Shown: positions 34,326-46,950 of the stretch, piece by piece
Position numbering within the stretch: the stretch's first letter is position 1
How the letters are laid out: each line of letters opens with the position of its first letter
Source: Saccopteryx bilineata
Lineage: Eukaryota; Chordata; Mammalia; Chiroptera; Emballonuridae
Length of the DNA stretch: 64,000 bases
NCBI RefSeq assembly: GCF_036850765.1
Contig: NC_089494.1
Coordinates: forward strand, 231,216,779 to 231,280,778
Reading direction: 5' to 3'
Position numbers and translations under genes: made by a program
Notes under the pieces: model-generated
Seen by the model: only the letters and a program-made list of their open reading frames with translations
What the model was told of the DNA's origin: nothing
Databases searched by the model: none

Positions 34326-36579
34326 CAAACTTTTCCCTTTGAGGAAAACTTTAATGAAACAAAATGTTATACAGAAGCTCAGTATATACAATACAAATGA
34401 AATTAGTAAAAGCAGTATTTTGTTAATATAAAATTAATAAGTTCAAATGTTGACATTTATTTTAATGAGCACACAAATTTGAAAACAGGAATTATAATTA
34501 GGGCCTTAAATCTCCCTCAGCTGCAATATTTTTCTGTTGTATTTTATTAATATAGCCTTGAGAAAATCCTAATAGTGAAACATTGTTTCTAAATATCTTA
34601 CATGACCAGCCATAGGCTACCTTGATTTAGGTGAAAAACAAAAACCTGTGTGCCAAGTGACCACCTCTATGATCAATGACACCTTTATAAATGGCTCAGA
34701 TACATTCATAGGTAGTTGATCTTTAGTAGGTGCTTAATGATGGATTAAAAGGAAGATTTACTAGCTTCAAAGTAAAAATGTTCCATGCTCTGTATAAATT
34801 AACTTGGCTGCATATGTTAATATTGTGTTGTTCTTGAAAGCATTAAAATGTAGCACAAGACACAGTACAGTGTACTTGTTTCTTATTATCATTTTAAATA
34901 ATTACAATATTGTAAGATGCAATTAGAATTAAATATTATTTGTGAGACTATGAAACATCTTTAGCTTCACTTGAGAATATGATTTGAATCTCACTGGTCA
35001 GCATATCTCACTTAACTGACCTCATTTTCAAACACATGTTATCTGGTTAGTTAACCATATCACATCAAAATCAGGGCATGCATTGAAGTCTTAAGCTGAA
35101 CCACTGATTCACTGGTTGTGAGATCTGGAGTTTTTACAAAGCAATTTGAAAAGCTAACAAAGCCTTGTGTGTAAAATGAATAACTAATGTGTCATGTTTA
35201 TGAGTCCTACAGTTGTGAGGAATGCAATCGCTATCTGTTATGATCAATCTATTCAGCAATCCATAGATATAAGAAATCTAATTACTATTACCTTGGGAAA
35301 CAATATATCACACCAGAGGCTTGCCCATGACTTAATATTTTTTCAATTATGATCTACTTGACCAGTTAACCTCTCTTGCCTCAAATCCCATTACAAAACC
35401 TAGAAAAGTCTGAGTAATGGTAATTCAGAAAGGGCTGGAATCAAGGTAGCTCAGGAAACTGAGCTGTAAGAAGTGCTGTCTTCCTCTGGAAAGCACTGAC
35501 ATTAGTGAAACCACTCCCTCCTTGGCATCTGTCTGATCCACATTTCCACTTCCCTAGAGCATTTGATTGGCCCAACTTGGGTTAGGTGCCAACTTTCCCA
35601 AAGTTATTTATGAAGGGTTGAAGGGAAAGCCACTGACATACAAACATGACCACCAGGGACCCACAGCGTCCTTAGAAGGGAGGAATCATTGACTCAGCAA
35701 GTACTCATAAATTCACATTGTGGCCTATAGGAATTTATGCAACACAGTGTTGGTCTCCGGTAATTTAAGAGTTTGGCATTTCTAGATTTTGTAAAATTTA
35801 TGCCTAAGTGAGCTGAGTCCCCTGGGCTTTTTCTGAAAAAAAAAAAAATGCCAGAAAGAATTCCCAGGATTATTAACAAAAAAAGAGATTTTCCTTAATG
35901 TCTCTTCTGTCTTCTGGGTGAGAAGCAAGAGTGAACATCTCTAAGAATGACTGCTCCCTCCCTGTTTTTCCATTTGTTCACCTTGCTGAATGCAATTGCT
36001 CAGCAGTAGTCACCTCTACAATTAGTTAGCACATCCATATGGAAATGTGCTCACACTGTGGCTCAAGCAGGCTGATATTCTAAATCTGTGGAATCAAAGG
36101 TGCCAAAGATCACAAACTTGGATGGATTCAGAGCTTCAAGATTGGAGTGTCTTTAGAATTTTGTATTTAACGTTCCACACTGAAGTATTAACTGACTGTT
36201 TTTCTGAACATAGACTTCCCAGAGGTACAGATTCATGACAGCATACCATTCACCTGTCTCCTTTCAAAGACATTTAGAATAGCTTATATTATAATCCAAT
36301 TTATTGACATTTTAAAGGTTAGGTCAAAAAAATAAATAAAGGTTAGGTCAGAACACTATAATAGGCTGTTAGAAACTGTGGTCCCATGATATTTGGGAAT
36401 GGACGGAAATCATATTGCTGTTGTATTCATTTATTAAGGTGTATTCTTCATGGTCACTAACCTTAAGAATCACTGTAATTACAAAGCATGTGTATTTGAT
36501 GTCTGAGAGCAGCATGACTATCACTGCTGACAAAACACAATCTAGGACATCCTGGCTCATAAATAGCTTAAAATCTGGC
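34326..36579. other. unassigned AT-rich DNA
   Basis: No gene. A MIR/L2-like 3' end trace lies at about 34665-34755 ('gatctttagtaggtgcttaa'). Nothing else is nameable. Confidence 0.4.
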
Positions 36580-36602
36580 CACACACACACACACACACAC
36601 AC
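36580..36602 (+). repeat. (CA)n microsatellite, short
   Basis: About 11 CA units. Confidence 0.95.
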
Positions 36603-37705
36603 TCACACATGTACATAAAGGGAGCACTTTGCAACTAAGAATGTGGATTTAAATAAGTGAACAAATTATATACATATGGTTGTGATTTTAATTTTATAAG
36701 ATAAGCTCCCAGGTTTTAAACCTGATCTCTGTAGAACATAACTCTCACAACTTAATAGTATCTGTATTTATAGAATACGAGAACAGAGAAGGGAAAAATG
36801 CTTGAATATGCAGAATTCGAATCACTTTGCTAAGATTGGTGAGATTGATAGTGAGTAGCAATTATAAGATGGATATCAGTATCACTCATTAAAGTTTGTT
36901 TGAAGAATGGCTTCTTTGGCCTTGAGGCTGCCCCCGTAATCGATGTGAGGTCTATCAACCGAGAAAACCGATGAGAGAAGACTGATGGGTTAGCTTCAGC
37001 TATATCTGATGAGTACATGGATTTTTCCCTTAGTTAACACTTACTGAGTGGTGAAAAGAATATGTATTATTTCATAATTGACATCAAATTTTCTTTCAGG
37101 TAGGCTACTACATTTAGGGAAATACCTTGGTATCTGAAGGTAAAATTCAGAGGGTACGAGACAGGAATGATGACAAGAAAAGATAAACAGCTGTGTGAGA
37201 TTTAGGAGGAATTTAGGTATGGGAAGCGAAAGGATGGAGCAGCAAAAAATTTTAAGAACAGACACACTGAATATGCAATTTTAAGATTTTTGCATTGCTA
37301 GGGTAATAAATTTTTCTCTATTTACCTAAAGTAAACATTGCTTCCCCACACCCTTGCCCCCAACCTCCCAGAGTAAATCCTTACATAAATGTTTTATTTT
37401 TATTCTTGGAAAGGGGCTGAATTCCTTATCTTGGCACCATTCATGGAACAGTATTTTATAAATTGAACTCATTCAGGAAAAACTCAGTTCTGAAACCAAT
37501 TCAGAACTTCAAAGCCAGAGATGGCCACGTCACATAAGCCTTTTGGGAAGCTTCAGTCATTGTGGGGAAAGCATTGGAGCTTCACAGGTAATGGGCTGTG
37601 GTTTGAAGCTACTCTTACTAAAATTGTAAGGGACAGAGGGACCTGATGTACTATTATGTTAGGCTTTTATATGACAAGCACTGTTCTAAACATCTTAAAT
37701 ACTGT
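36603..37705. other. unassigned DNA
   Basis: No gene or nameable repeat was recognised. Confidence 0.4.
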
Positions 37706-38132
37706 CCTAGTTTCCCAACTTACTACAAATTTAGTGCTTAAAACAACACAAATTAATTCTCTTATAGTTCTGGAGGCCGTAAGCCCTAAAATCAAGGTTT
37801 CAGCATGGCTGTGTTCTTCCTGCAGGCTCTAAGGGGGTATTCGTTTTCTTGCCTTTTCTATCTTCCAGAGGCTGCTTGCATTCCTTGGCTTACAGCCCCT
37901 TCTTCCATCTTCATAGAACATCACTCCAATGTCTGCTTCTGTCCTCACATCTCCTCACCCTCTAAGTCTCTTGTCTTCCTTATATATGAACATGTGTGAT
38001 TACAAGGATCTCATCTCAAGATCCTTAAATTACTTATATCTGCAAAGTCCCTTTTGACATGTTAGGTAACATATTCACAGGTTTTGAGAATTAAGACATA
38101 GGTATTTTTGAGGACCATTATTCTGACTACAA
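37706..38132 (-). mobile_element. MaLR LTR (MLT1-like), nearly complete
   Basis: Reverse of a MaLR LTR: 'gtgcttaaaacaacacaaat', 'tctggaggccgtaagcccta', 'attccttggcttacagcccc', 'cttatatctgcaaagtccct', end near 'tctgactacaacaca'. Diverged and old. Confidence 0.7.
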
Positions 38133-38194
38133 CACATGTATTATATTATGTAAAATTACCTTTTTATGTCAATATTTTTATGCCAAGTTCAAAG

Positions 38195-38320
38195 ATAAAG
38201 AAATTGGCACCTGATGGGATTAAAAAGTGTTTCCAAATTTACATAATCTGTAAACGGTAGTACTGGGATTTAAATTCAGATTACCCTAGATTCAAGAGCT
38301 ACGGCTTGTTTTCTTTCTAG
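38195..38320 (-). repeat. MIR fragment
   Basis: Plus strand 'gataaagaaattggcacctg', 'acggtagtactgggatttaa', 'attcagattaccctagattc' is the reverse of the MIR 5' half. Confidence 0.5.
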
Positions 38321-40420
38321 TTATTATATTTTGGCCAAGCTAAGGAGGGAACAATTGGCTCAATAAAATTTTTCCTGCAAGCAATATAACAAATTTTAAA
38401 AAATAAGAGTTTACTTATATAATTTTAGCGTTCTTTTTGTTAGCAGTAATTCAAGACATACTTTACCTAATCAATGATAGAGGACTTATACCAGAAGTCA
38501 GGAATATAGTGAGCATTGAGGTTACAGCCCTTAAAAATATTTATGTACCTTTATGCAGTCAAAATTATTTTATTTTTGTTTATTTTAATACTGTCAGTTC
38601 TCAGATCATACAAGATAGAGGCACTGGCTACTGGTTTCATAAAATGGCCAGATGGGACATGCTTATCTCTCATTTGGGACAATCTTTGCTATTTTTCTAG
38701 AAATCTAAATATCTCATATCAGGGAAATGTGTATATTATCAAGAAAGCACAAAAATCGCTCAGGAGTGAGAGAGTTCAATCCCACACTTATTCAGTTAGT
38801 GGCAATTTGGACCAAAGATGCCTTAACCTTGACTTGGAAATAGAGGTATTAGGTAGCTGGGATGCAGCATGGAACAGGGAAAGAGAAGAAAGTGGCTAGA
38901 TCCACATGCAAGTTCAATGCTGGGTACATAGTAGTCACTCAATTAACTGTAGCTATTATTATTTTGAAAGTATATGCTTCTAAAAAATAAATGCAAGAAT
39001 ACTTATACATTGTAAAATTAATATAATCATAAAACACTTGAAAAATACAGTTTTAGATGAGAAAAAAATAATCCACAATCACATTACTACAACTTATTAT
39101 TAATTTTATTTCTTTCAAGTATATTGCTTAATAAAGTTGACATTATGCTGTATTTAACAATTTCATTTGCTGTTTTGATGTAACTTTATAAGTAAGAATT
39201 TTATTAAGTCATTGTTATTCTCCATGAACATGATTTTAATAGGTTCTCAGGGTTCTGTTACATAGATACCCCACAACTTATTTACCATCCCTCTATTATA
39301 AGGCATCATTAAGTACTGTTTGGTGATGTTTTGAAAAAAATCCTCACTGCAATCAAAACTACTTTTATATTTTTATTTTTTGTTTTCATATTTCTGCTTT
39401 CTTTCCTCCTCTGTTGTGTACTCTTAGTGCTGAACATTAATGATACTCCTCTCAGTACAATTCCAAACAGTCATTTTCAGGTAATTAGCTACATACCAAG
39501 TGTTGTGTAAATGGGCTCATTTTTATTCATTTCTGTTGGGAATGGGTGATTCATGAACCACTTTGTGAATATGAGAAGCAGTTCATAAATCAGGGTGGCC
39601 AAGGGTGAAAGAGCAAAAAATAAAAATAAAAGAAGTAATAGTAAGACAATAGTAGTTCATGGACCCTTGTCAAAGATCCAGTGCCAATTTCAGTCATATT
39701 TTAGATGTCAGATGTCTGGCTGAGTTCATGATAGGCTGTTTTTTGCCTAAATTATATCGCTATTTCCATATATCTGCTAAATATAAGAGCATGTATTAAA
39801 TTTCTACTTTGTCTAATGTTTCCTAATAATTGCCCAAAATATGTGCTAGGGGACAGAAAAAAACAAGGCTATTCCTCCAAATCCAAGCACCTTTATTCTC
39901 ATAATCTTGATCATCAGGAATTCCTATAGTGGACTGATTGTTAGGAATTAAAATAATAACAAGCCCTTAAACAATGGGAAGGGATTTAAGCATTGAAGTA
40001 AAAGTCAAAATCAGAGTCAAAGAAATGTTTACCTTAAAGTAAATCCCATGATTTAGTAATAAGTACAGAATAGTTAAAGACTCAGACAGAATTAAGGGAT
40101 AAAAATAAGGATCTTCTTTCACAATTATTAATTTTTTTGATTATTTGCAAAAATGTTCTATTGCTTTGCCACATGATCTCTCGCAGAACAAAGAACTGAC
40201 ACATTTACTAAAAGGTAATCAGAATAATCTTGAAATGGTATTCTTGAAGGAGTAAAATAAGATTTAAAAGTGATAGGACATTAAAATACTGTATTGTCTT
40301 AGGACATAATTTTCCCTTGTGAAACAAAACTCCAAAACAAACATGAGTAAGGCAGTATATAAAATGTGCAAAATTTTGAGCTCTCTATGGAAATGAGACC
40401 AGGGTTTGAGAATATCATTC
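38321..40420. other. unassigned AT-rich DNA with old L1 traces
   Basis: No gene. About 39040-39320 reads like a much-decayed antisense L1 3' UTR ('ctccatgaacatgattttaa', 'ccacaacttatttaccatcc'), and about 38895-38960 like a MIR 3' end ('gctgggtacatagtagtcac'). Confidence 0.4.
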
Positions 40421-40436
40421 TTTTTTCTTTTTAAAC

Positions 40437-40675
40437 AATTATTTTATTCTTTTCCAAGTGAGAGGAGGGGAGATAGACAGACTTGTGCATGCTTCTCAAC
40501 TGGGATCCACCCAGCAATGCCTGTCTGAGGCCTATGCTTTGCCCATCTGGGGTCATGGTCACAACCAAGCTATTTTTAACACCTGAGGTGGATGCTCGAT
40601 GGAGAGATCCTCAGCACCTTGTGCCAATGTGCTCATATCAATCAAGCCATGACTGTGGGAGGAGAGGAGAGAGAG

Positions 40676-40730
<55 letters not shown>

Positions 40731-40850
40731 AGGGGGAAGGGGAAGAGTGAATAAGCAGATGGTTGCCTCTTCTGTGTGCCCTAACTGGATCAAACCAGGG
40801 ACTTCCACACACTGGGATGATGCTCTACCACTGAGCCAATCGGCTAGGGC
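40437..40850 (-). mobile_element. tRNA-derived bat SINE (family 1), most diverged copy
   Basis: Recognisable head ('ctaccactgagccaatcggc' on the plus strand) and body ('gatgctctaccactg', 'gtgaataagcagatgg', 'tgggatccacccag'), with far more substitutions than the other copies. An internal GA run expanded to over 40 bp. Near-perfect duplication around TCTTTTTCTTTTTAAA on both sides. Confidence 0.85.
40682..40726 (+). repeat. (GA)n microsatellite inside SINE
   Basis: Over 20 GA units grown from the 'gagagagacagagagg' part of the SINE body. Confidence 0.95.
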
Positions 40851-40899
40851 CTCTTTTTCTTTTTAAATAATTAATAAGTTTAAAAATATTCTGAAATAA

Positions 40900-41350
40900 T
40901 GGAGAAATATTACTTCTAACACAATAGCCATTAGCACTGTAGTATATTTATATTCCATCACCCTTTCTCTCTGTTGGATTTTTGTGTATTTGTAAACATG
41001 CTCAAGATTATGTTTTCTTCCCTTTAACTCCTAATATCATAACATTTTCTTTTTTGTTATCAGGATTGCAATTTTTTGGTAGAAAACTGTATGCCTTATG
41101 TTGGACATTTAGGTGGGTTTCAATTTTATCAGTTTAAAATATGCTAAAGTAAAAATTTTCATGAATATATGTTTTTTCCCATATTTATTTAGGCTCAAAA
41201 TGCAATAGTAAAATTACTATATCCAAAGATAATGATTCTTTTGGATTTAAAACAAGACATATGGCCAAAATATTTTCTTAAAAGAGTGTCTAAAATTATA
41301 ATGCAAAGGAGGACTAATTTTTCTACACTATTGCTTAATTGGACATTGTA
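40900..41350 (-). mobile_element. old L1 3' region, antisense
   Basis: Plus strand follows an antisense L1 3' UTR: 'atgttggacatttaggtggg', 'tttcaattttatcagtttaa', 'ttttcatgaatatatgtttt'. Weakly preserved. Confidence 0.4.
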
Positions 41351-42414
41351 CGGGTTTTTAAGTAGATGAAAACTGATACTTTGATTTTATTTTAATTTTT
41401 CAATTATTAACAGTAAATAATTTTTAATAAATTTGTTTACAAATTGTATTTGGAACTGTTCTTTAGAAAATAAAATAATTAGTAATATATAATTTTATGA
41501 TTAAAAGAAGACAAGTAATAGAATTTTACCAAATATCAGGCAAGAGTGAAGAGAGTCCCATCGTAGATTAATTTGGCTGTTGTCTTGCTCTGTTAATTAG
41601 GTGAATAAATATATGTTAAATTTAATATCTTTTGACATGTATTCTCATAGTTTTACTACTATTTTTTGAAGTATAATTATAGAAATTAAAATTTAAAATA
41701 AAGCTTATATTGATTTTGACGGTTCACAATGAATACCATCAAAATTAAGCTAATTGAAAGGCAAAAATAGAAAAGAAATTTTATATGTTTCCAAGTTAAT
41801 GATGAACCATTCCAGAGAGTGTAATAATAACAAAACCATAATTTTTGTCCCAGGGCTTTTTGTAAAACAAAAATTTCCAAATGGTTCTACAAAATATAGT
41901 TGTATCTTTTCTATTCATTTCTACAAGTACAATATTAAATAAATAAAACTTGGACAGTTCAGCCCAATGCAGCCCTTCTGCACCTAGATGCCTCACTTGC
42001 ACACAGGAAGAACTATAGATGTTTATTTATCAAGCAATCCTGTAAAACCAAAAATGAGTAAAGGTCCTAACTTTACAGCAAAGCATATATATATACTGGA
42101 CTACTTAACAGATGTTAAAATGAATAAACTAGATCTATATGTTTCAACATGGGTATGTCTAACATTGGTTGTGTAGAAAAAAGAATGCCTACTGAAAACT
42201 ACATTTATTTAAAATCTTACAAGAACAAATTATATTTCTTAGGAAATCATGAGTGCGTGCGTAGTAAAATGTAAAAACAGACATTGAAATGATACACATG
42301 GTGATCTTGGCACTGTATTTGTGTTGAGGGAGAGACAGGTAGGGAAAGAAGAGATAGGATGAGATGCAGATAGAATTGTAGTAATCTTTGAAAGTTCTCC
42401 CTTCCATTTTTTTA
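41351..42414. other. unassigned AT-rich DNA
   Basis: No gene or nameable repeat was recognised. Confidence 0.4.
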
Positions 42415-42850
42415 TTCTCTCCTTCCTTCCTCTCTCCCCCTTTCTCCCTTTCTCCCTTTCTCCCTTCCTTCCTTCCTTTCTCCCTTCCTCCCTTCCTCCC
42501 TTCCTCCCTTCCTCCCTTCCTTCCTTCCTTCCTTCCTTCCTTCCTTCCTTCCTTCCTTCCTTCCTTCCTTTCTCCCTCCCTCCCTCCCTCCCTCCCTCCC
42601 TCCCTCCCTCCCTTCCTTCCTTCCTTCCTTCCTTCCTTCCTTCCTTCCTTCCTTCCTTCCTCCCTCCCTCCCTTTCTTCCTTCCTTCCTTCCTTCCTTCC
42701 TTCCTTCCTTCCTTCCTTCCTTCCTTCCTTCCTTCCTTCCTTCCTTCCTTCCCTCCCTCCTTCCCCTCTTCCTTCCCTCCCTCCCTCCCTTCCTCCTTCC
42801 TTCCTTCCCTCCCTCCCTCTATTCCTTCCTTCCTTCTTTCCTTCCTCCTC
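42415..42850 (+). repeat. (TTCC)n/(CCCT)n polypyrimidine tract
   Basis: About 430 bp almost purely of C and T on this strand, as blocks of TTCC, CCCT and CTTTCTCC units. It translates to an artefactual Pro-Ser-Phe-Leu frame. Such purine/pyrimidine mirror tracts can adopt triplex DNA and vary in length. Confidence 0.98.
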
Positions 42851-44120
42851 TTTATTCCCCTACCGTCTCTTCCCTTCTATTTCTTTCCTATATCCATTTT
42901 TCTGTTACTCTTTCTTTAAAGAGAGATAAAGCAAATAGGGCAACCAATTAATATATTTTTAATCTGTCCATTACTCTCCAATTTCATACCCTCAGATAAA
43001 TAGTTAAGTCCCTAAGTAACTCACTTATACTCTTGTTTTGAATGTTGGTTTTTGGACTGTGTATAGCCACCTCCTGTTCCCCATCCCAGAATCACCATAA
43101 AAAATAAAGGAATACAAAATTTCTCTCTTCCTCACATTGACTCTCTACCGACTTGGCATTTAACAGTGGGCATGATTATAATCTTCTGAAGTGAGTCCAT
43201 TCAGTTAAAAAATTCATCAATTATATAGATCTTGGTGTTTGAAACTAATATCTTTTTTCTCACATTTCTTATAATTTGCAATTATACGTTTATTTATTTG
43301 ATTATTTGTTTCCTGTGTGACTGCTTGAATGGATGTCTAATGCCACCAGGGAAATGACCTCTCAGTGATTCATTTACCAGCTTCCAGTCCAGAGTCTGAC
43401 ACAGAATTTATGTGTGAATTAATGAAATTAATATGTAACTTAAGGAAACACTGAAATTATTATTCTCTAAAAAAGACAGAAAAAAACAAGTATACTGTCT
43501 TTATTAAAAAACTATGCCAATTTGCTTGGAATACAAGTTTAGGTTAAAGATCCATTTACCCCATCTGGATTCAGTTTCTTATTAGAAATCATCTTGGATG
43601 CATTTGCTAAATAAACAGCCCCAGGCTGTAGTCAGTTGGATAATTTCTAAGACCATGGAGTTGCTCACAGCATGCTTAAATGAAGCCAGATATCATGGAC
43701 CTCTCTTCCACAACTTTGAGATGTTATATAGCTTAAGAGAGAAGTGATTATAACACTGGTATTTTTGCATTAGAGTCCAAATGTTATCATAGGTTCAGAT
43801 ACTCGTTCTTCCCTTGCTTTTGAGAGTACAAATAGATTAGGGCCTCAAGGTATAGAAAATTGGTTTCCATTCCAGAAGCAAAATAAAGACTGTCCTTGCC
43901 AAGAGGATGAATATAAGGGGCCGTGGTAGTTAATCTGTGTCAAACTTCCCTACCATGTTAGGAGAGAGTTTTATATGTGCAAAGCAAAAACTACATGGCA
44001 TGAGAGGATTTTAAAAAAATCATTAAAATAACAAATTTACATCAATATTATTAGAGTGTTAACTTTATAAGTAGGTAATAATTAATAACTCATGTTGTCT
44101 AATTAATTTTTTTTAATTTA
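42851..44120. other. unassigned DNA with an L2-like trace
   Basis: No gene. About 43320-43430 reads like an L2 3' end ('cttgaatggatgtctaatgc', 'cagagtctgacacagaattt'). Confidence 0.4.
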
Positions 44121-44135
44121 AAAAGTGAAGAAAAT

Positions 44136-44488
44136 AGCCTGGCCAGGTGGTGATGCAGTGTACAGAACGTTGGACTGTGGGGGACTCGGGTTTGAAACCT
44201 TGAGGTCGCCAGCTTGAGCGCAGGCTCACCAGCTTGAGAGCTTGGTCGCTGGCTTGAGTATGGGATCATAGACATGACCCCATGGTTGCTGGCTTGAGCC
44301 CAAGGGTGCTGGCTTGAGCAAGGGGTTACTGGCTCGGATGGAGCCCCCCTGATCAAGGCACATACAAAAGAAGCAATCAATAACAACTAAGGTGCCACAA
44401 CAAAGAATTAATGCTTCTCGTCTCCCTTCCTGTCTGTCTGTCCCTATCTGTCCCTCTCTCTGACGCTCTCTCTGTTTCTGTAAAAAAA
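44136..44488 (+). mobile_element. tRNA-derived bat SINE (family 2, long form)
   Basis: Head AGCCTGGCCAGGTGGTGATG with B-box-like 'GGGTTTGAAACC', several 'ggcttgagc' units, 'atcaaggcacatac', 'ctaaggtgccacaac', a 'ctgtctgtctgtccct' run and poly-A. Perfect 15-bp duplication AAAAGTGAAGAAAAT (44121-44135 and 44489-44503). Confidence 0.95.
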
Positions 44489-44503
44489 AAAAGTGAAGAA
44501 AAT

Positions 44504-44925
44504 GAAGAAATGCTTAGATAATCTAGGAATTTAAATATAAATGGACATAAAGAAAACAAAAATATCTTGTAAGAAGTAAATGATGTTTTTCTCACGTATG
44601 TAAAAAATATACATATAAATAGTTCACCTTCAACATTAAAGTATAATTTTAACTATCATCATTCTCCACTGAATATTAATAATGCATACTTATCTATATT
44701 TACATCCATTTGTATGCAAATACATAATTTATAGTTCTATCTCAAGAGTGTTGTAATTGGTGTATGAAAAGATAAGTGCAAGTAAATTACATAATTCACA
44801 GATCTATCAATAACTTACTTTTTTAGGGTAGTCCTTCCATTTTAAACAAGATTTAGTCTCTAGAAATTCAGAGTAAATAAATGTAAAATTCTGGTGAAAG
44901 GTGGGTTCTAGCCTTATTGAGGGGA
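44504..44925. other. unassigned AT-rich DNA
   Basis: No gene or nameable repeat was recognised. Confidence 0.4.
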
Positions 44926-45060
44926 TCATTTTGTAAGTTATGTAGATGTCTACTACTATATTGTATCCTTGAAACTAATATAATATTGAATGTCACCTAA
45001 AATTTAAGAAAATAAAAAAATAAATAAAAAAGTAAAAAGCATAAAATAAAAGCAAAACAA
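44926..45060 (+). mobile_element. L1 3' end fragment
   Basis: 'gggatcattttgtaagttat', 'gtagatgtctactactatat', 'aactaatataatattgaatg' and a long A-rich AATAAA tail; same family as 17345-17520. Confidence 0.6.
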
Positions 45061-45778
45061 GAATAACAATAAAAAACCACTCTTGGCCATGCTTTTCCCT
45101 GGTTTCCTCTGCCTCCTGGTCAACCTGGGGCTTCTGCATGTGGCCCTGTATGGAGTAGTGTGTCCCCTCCCCTTGGGAACTGTGAGAACAAACTATTTCA
45201 TTTAATGGCAGTTGTCTCCTGATCAGTTAGCCTCACTACACCTGAATAAAAAGAAAATTCCAGGAAGCATCAGGTAGGGAAAAAGCCAAACATACATTTC
45301 TTCTTATCTTTCCTTTTCTATCAACATTTCTCAAGCAAGAAACCCCTACATATACTTTATTCAGAAATGATATAAGAGCATGTATATGAATTGCTAAAGT
45401 TAAAATGTGTTCTGCTTAACAAGGGAAATGATATATATAGATTTTCATATGTTACATGAAACATAAAGTAATTTCTCTGATCATTACCCTTGAGAACAAT
45501 AAAATTCATAGTGAACATTTTTTAGGTTTATGGAAACCTGAGTGTTAAAATTAACTCTGGTTATTACTTGGAATAAAAGACTGTTGTAGCAGCTCAATGT
45601 TCCTGTCTCTCTGTCTCTCTAAAAAAGAAAGAAAAATAAAATAAAATAATGTTTTAGTATCTTGACCATTAAAATTAATAAATAAATGGTGCAGTCTTAT
45701 TATTAAAAAAATTGTATAAGTTAGAACTATATTTCTAACCATTATCTTACTAAATAAATTTAAAATGCTGTATCTAAG
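45061..45778. other. unassigned DNA, possible LTR piece
   Basis: 45080-45260 is GC-richer than its surroundings and ends in 'cacctgaataaaaagaaaat', which could be an LTR R/U5 with a polyadenylation signal. Family and edges are unknown. The rest is unassigned. Confidence 0.25.
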
Positions 45779-45791
45779 AAGTCTTATTCTT

Positions 45792-45983
45792 TTTTTTAAA
45801 GATTTTATTTTTTGATTTTACAGAAAAAGGAGGTAAGAGAAGTATCAACTCATAGTTGCTTCACTTTAGTTGTTCATTGATTGCTTGTTATACATGCCTG
45901 GACTGGGCAAACTTAGGGTTTTGAACTGATGACCTTAGCATTCCAGGTCAGTGTTTTATCCACTGCACCACCACAGACCAGGC
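45792..45983 (-). mobile_element. tRNA-derived bat SINE (family 2, short form)
   Basis: Minus-strand head GCCTGGTCTGTGGTGGTGCAG, body short, T-rich plus-strand left end. Perfect 13-bp duplication AAGTCTTATTCTT (45779-45791 and 45984-45996). More diverged than 11717-11930. Confidence 0.9.
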
Positions 45984-46007
45984 AAGTCTTATTCTTAAAT
46001 TCTAATT

Positions 46008-46402
46008 TTTTTTTTTCATTTTTCTGAAGCTGGAAACAGGGAGAGACAGACAGACTCCCACATGCGCCCGACCGGGATCCACCTGGCACGCCCACCAGGG
46101 GCGACACTCTGCCCACCAGGGGGCGATGCTCTGATGCTCTGCCCATCCTGGGCGTTGCCATGTTGTGACCAGAGCCACTCTAGCGCCTGGGGCAGAGGCC
46201 ACAGAGCATCCCCAGCGCCCGGGTCATCTTTGCTCCAATGGAGCCTCGGCTGCGGGAGGGGAAGAGAGAGACAGAGAGGGAAAGTGCGGCGGAGGGGTGG
46301 AGAAGCAAATGGGCGCTTCTCCTGTGTGCCCTGGCCAGGAATCGAACCCGGGTCCTCCGCACGCTAGGCCGACGCTCTACCGCTGAGCCAACCGGCCAGG
46401 GC
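46008..46402 (-). mobile_element. tRNA-derived bat SINE (family 1), young copy
   Basis: Head GCCCTGGCCGGTTGGCTCAG at 46402, B-box GGTTCGATTCC intact, many CpG sites kept. It carries a partly duplicated 'gatgctct' near 46125-46140. Left edge and duplication are blurred by T-rich DNA. Only about 24 bp separate it from the SINE at 45792. Confidence 0.93.
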
Positions 46403-46407
46403 TGTAT

Positions 46408-46950
46408 TTTTTATTTTTTAATTATTAGGAAATTAAATTTAAAGGGTGACATTTATCAATAAGAGTACTGTACATAGGTTTCAGGTGAACATTTCTATAG
46501 CATTTGAACTGTTGATTATGTTGTATACCCATCTCCCAAAGTCACTGTATATTTGTTCCTCTTTACTTCCTTCCCCTCTTTCTCCCCCCTGATAATAACT
46601 TCACTTTTATCTATGTCCATAAGTCTCAGTTTTATATCCTACCTATGTGTGAAATCATATAGTTCTTAGCTTTTTCTGATTAATTTATTTTATTCAGTAT
46701 AATGTTCTCAAGGTCCATCCATGTTCTTGTAAATGGCAATATGTCATCATTTTTTGTGGCTGAGTAGTATTCTATTTTATGTATGTACTGTATCTTTAGC
46801 CAATCTTCCATTGAGGTACATTTGGTTGTTTCTATGTTTTAATAATACTGCGATGAATATGGGAGTGTATGTGTCTTTATGTACCAATGTTTATGAGTGT
46901 TTTGGGTACACACGTTTGTTTTATACTTTTACTCTTTCAAAATGATTGAT
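46408..46950 (-). mobile_element. L1 3' region, antisense
   Basis: Reverse of L1 ORF2 end and 3' UTR: 'tctcaaggtccatccatgtt', 'ttttgtggctgagtagtatt', 'tctttagccaatcttccatt', 'gaggtacatttggttgtttc'. Old, frames destroyed. Confidence 0.7.

Noticed and set aside
38437..38899. Frames of 87 and 127 codons
   Set aside because: No domain, no flanking gene signals and AT-rich composition; taken as chance.
42388..42951. 187-codon Pro/Ser/Phe/Leu-rich open frame
   Set aside because: It is only the translation of the TTCC/CCCT simple repeat.
46062..46386. Open frames of 73-101 codons
   Set aside because: Same SINE-derived artefact as above.
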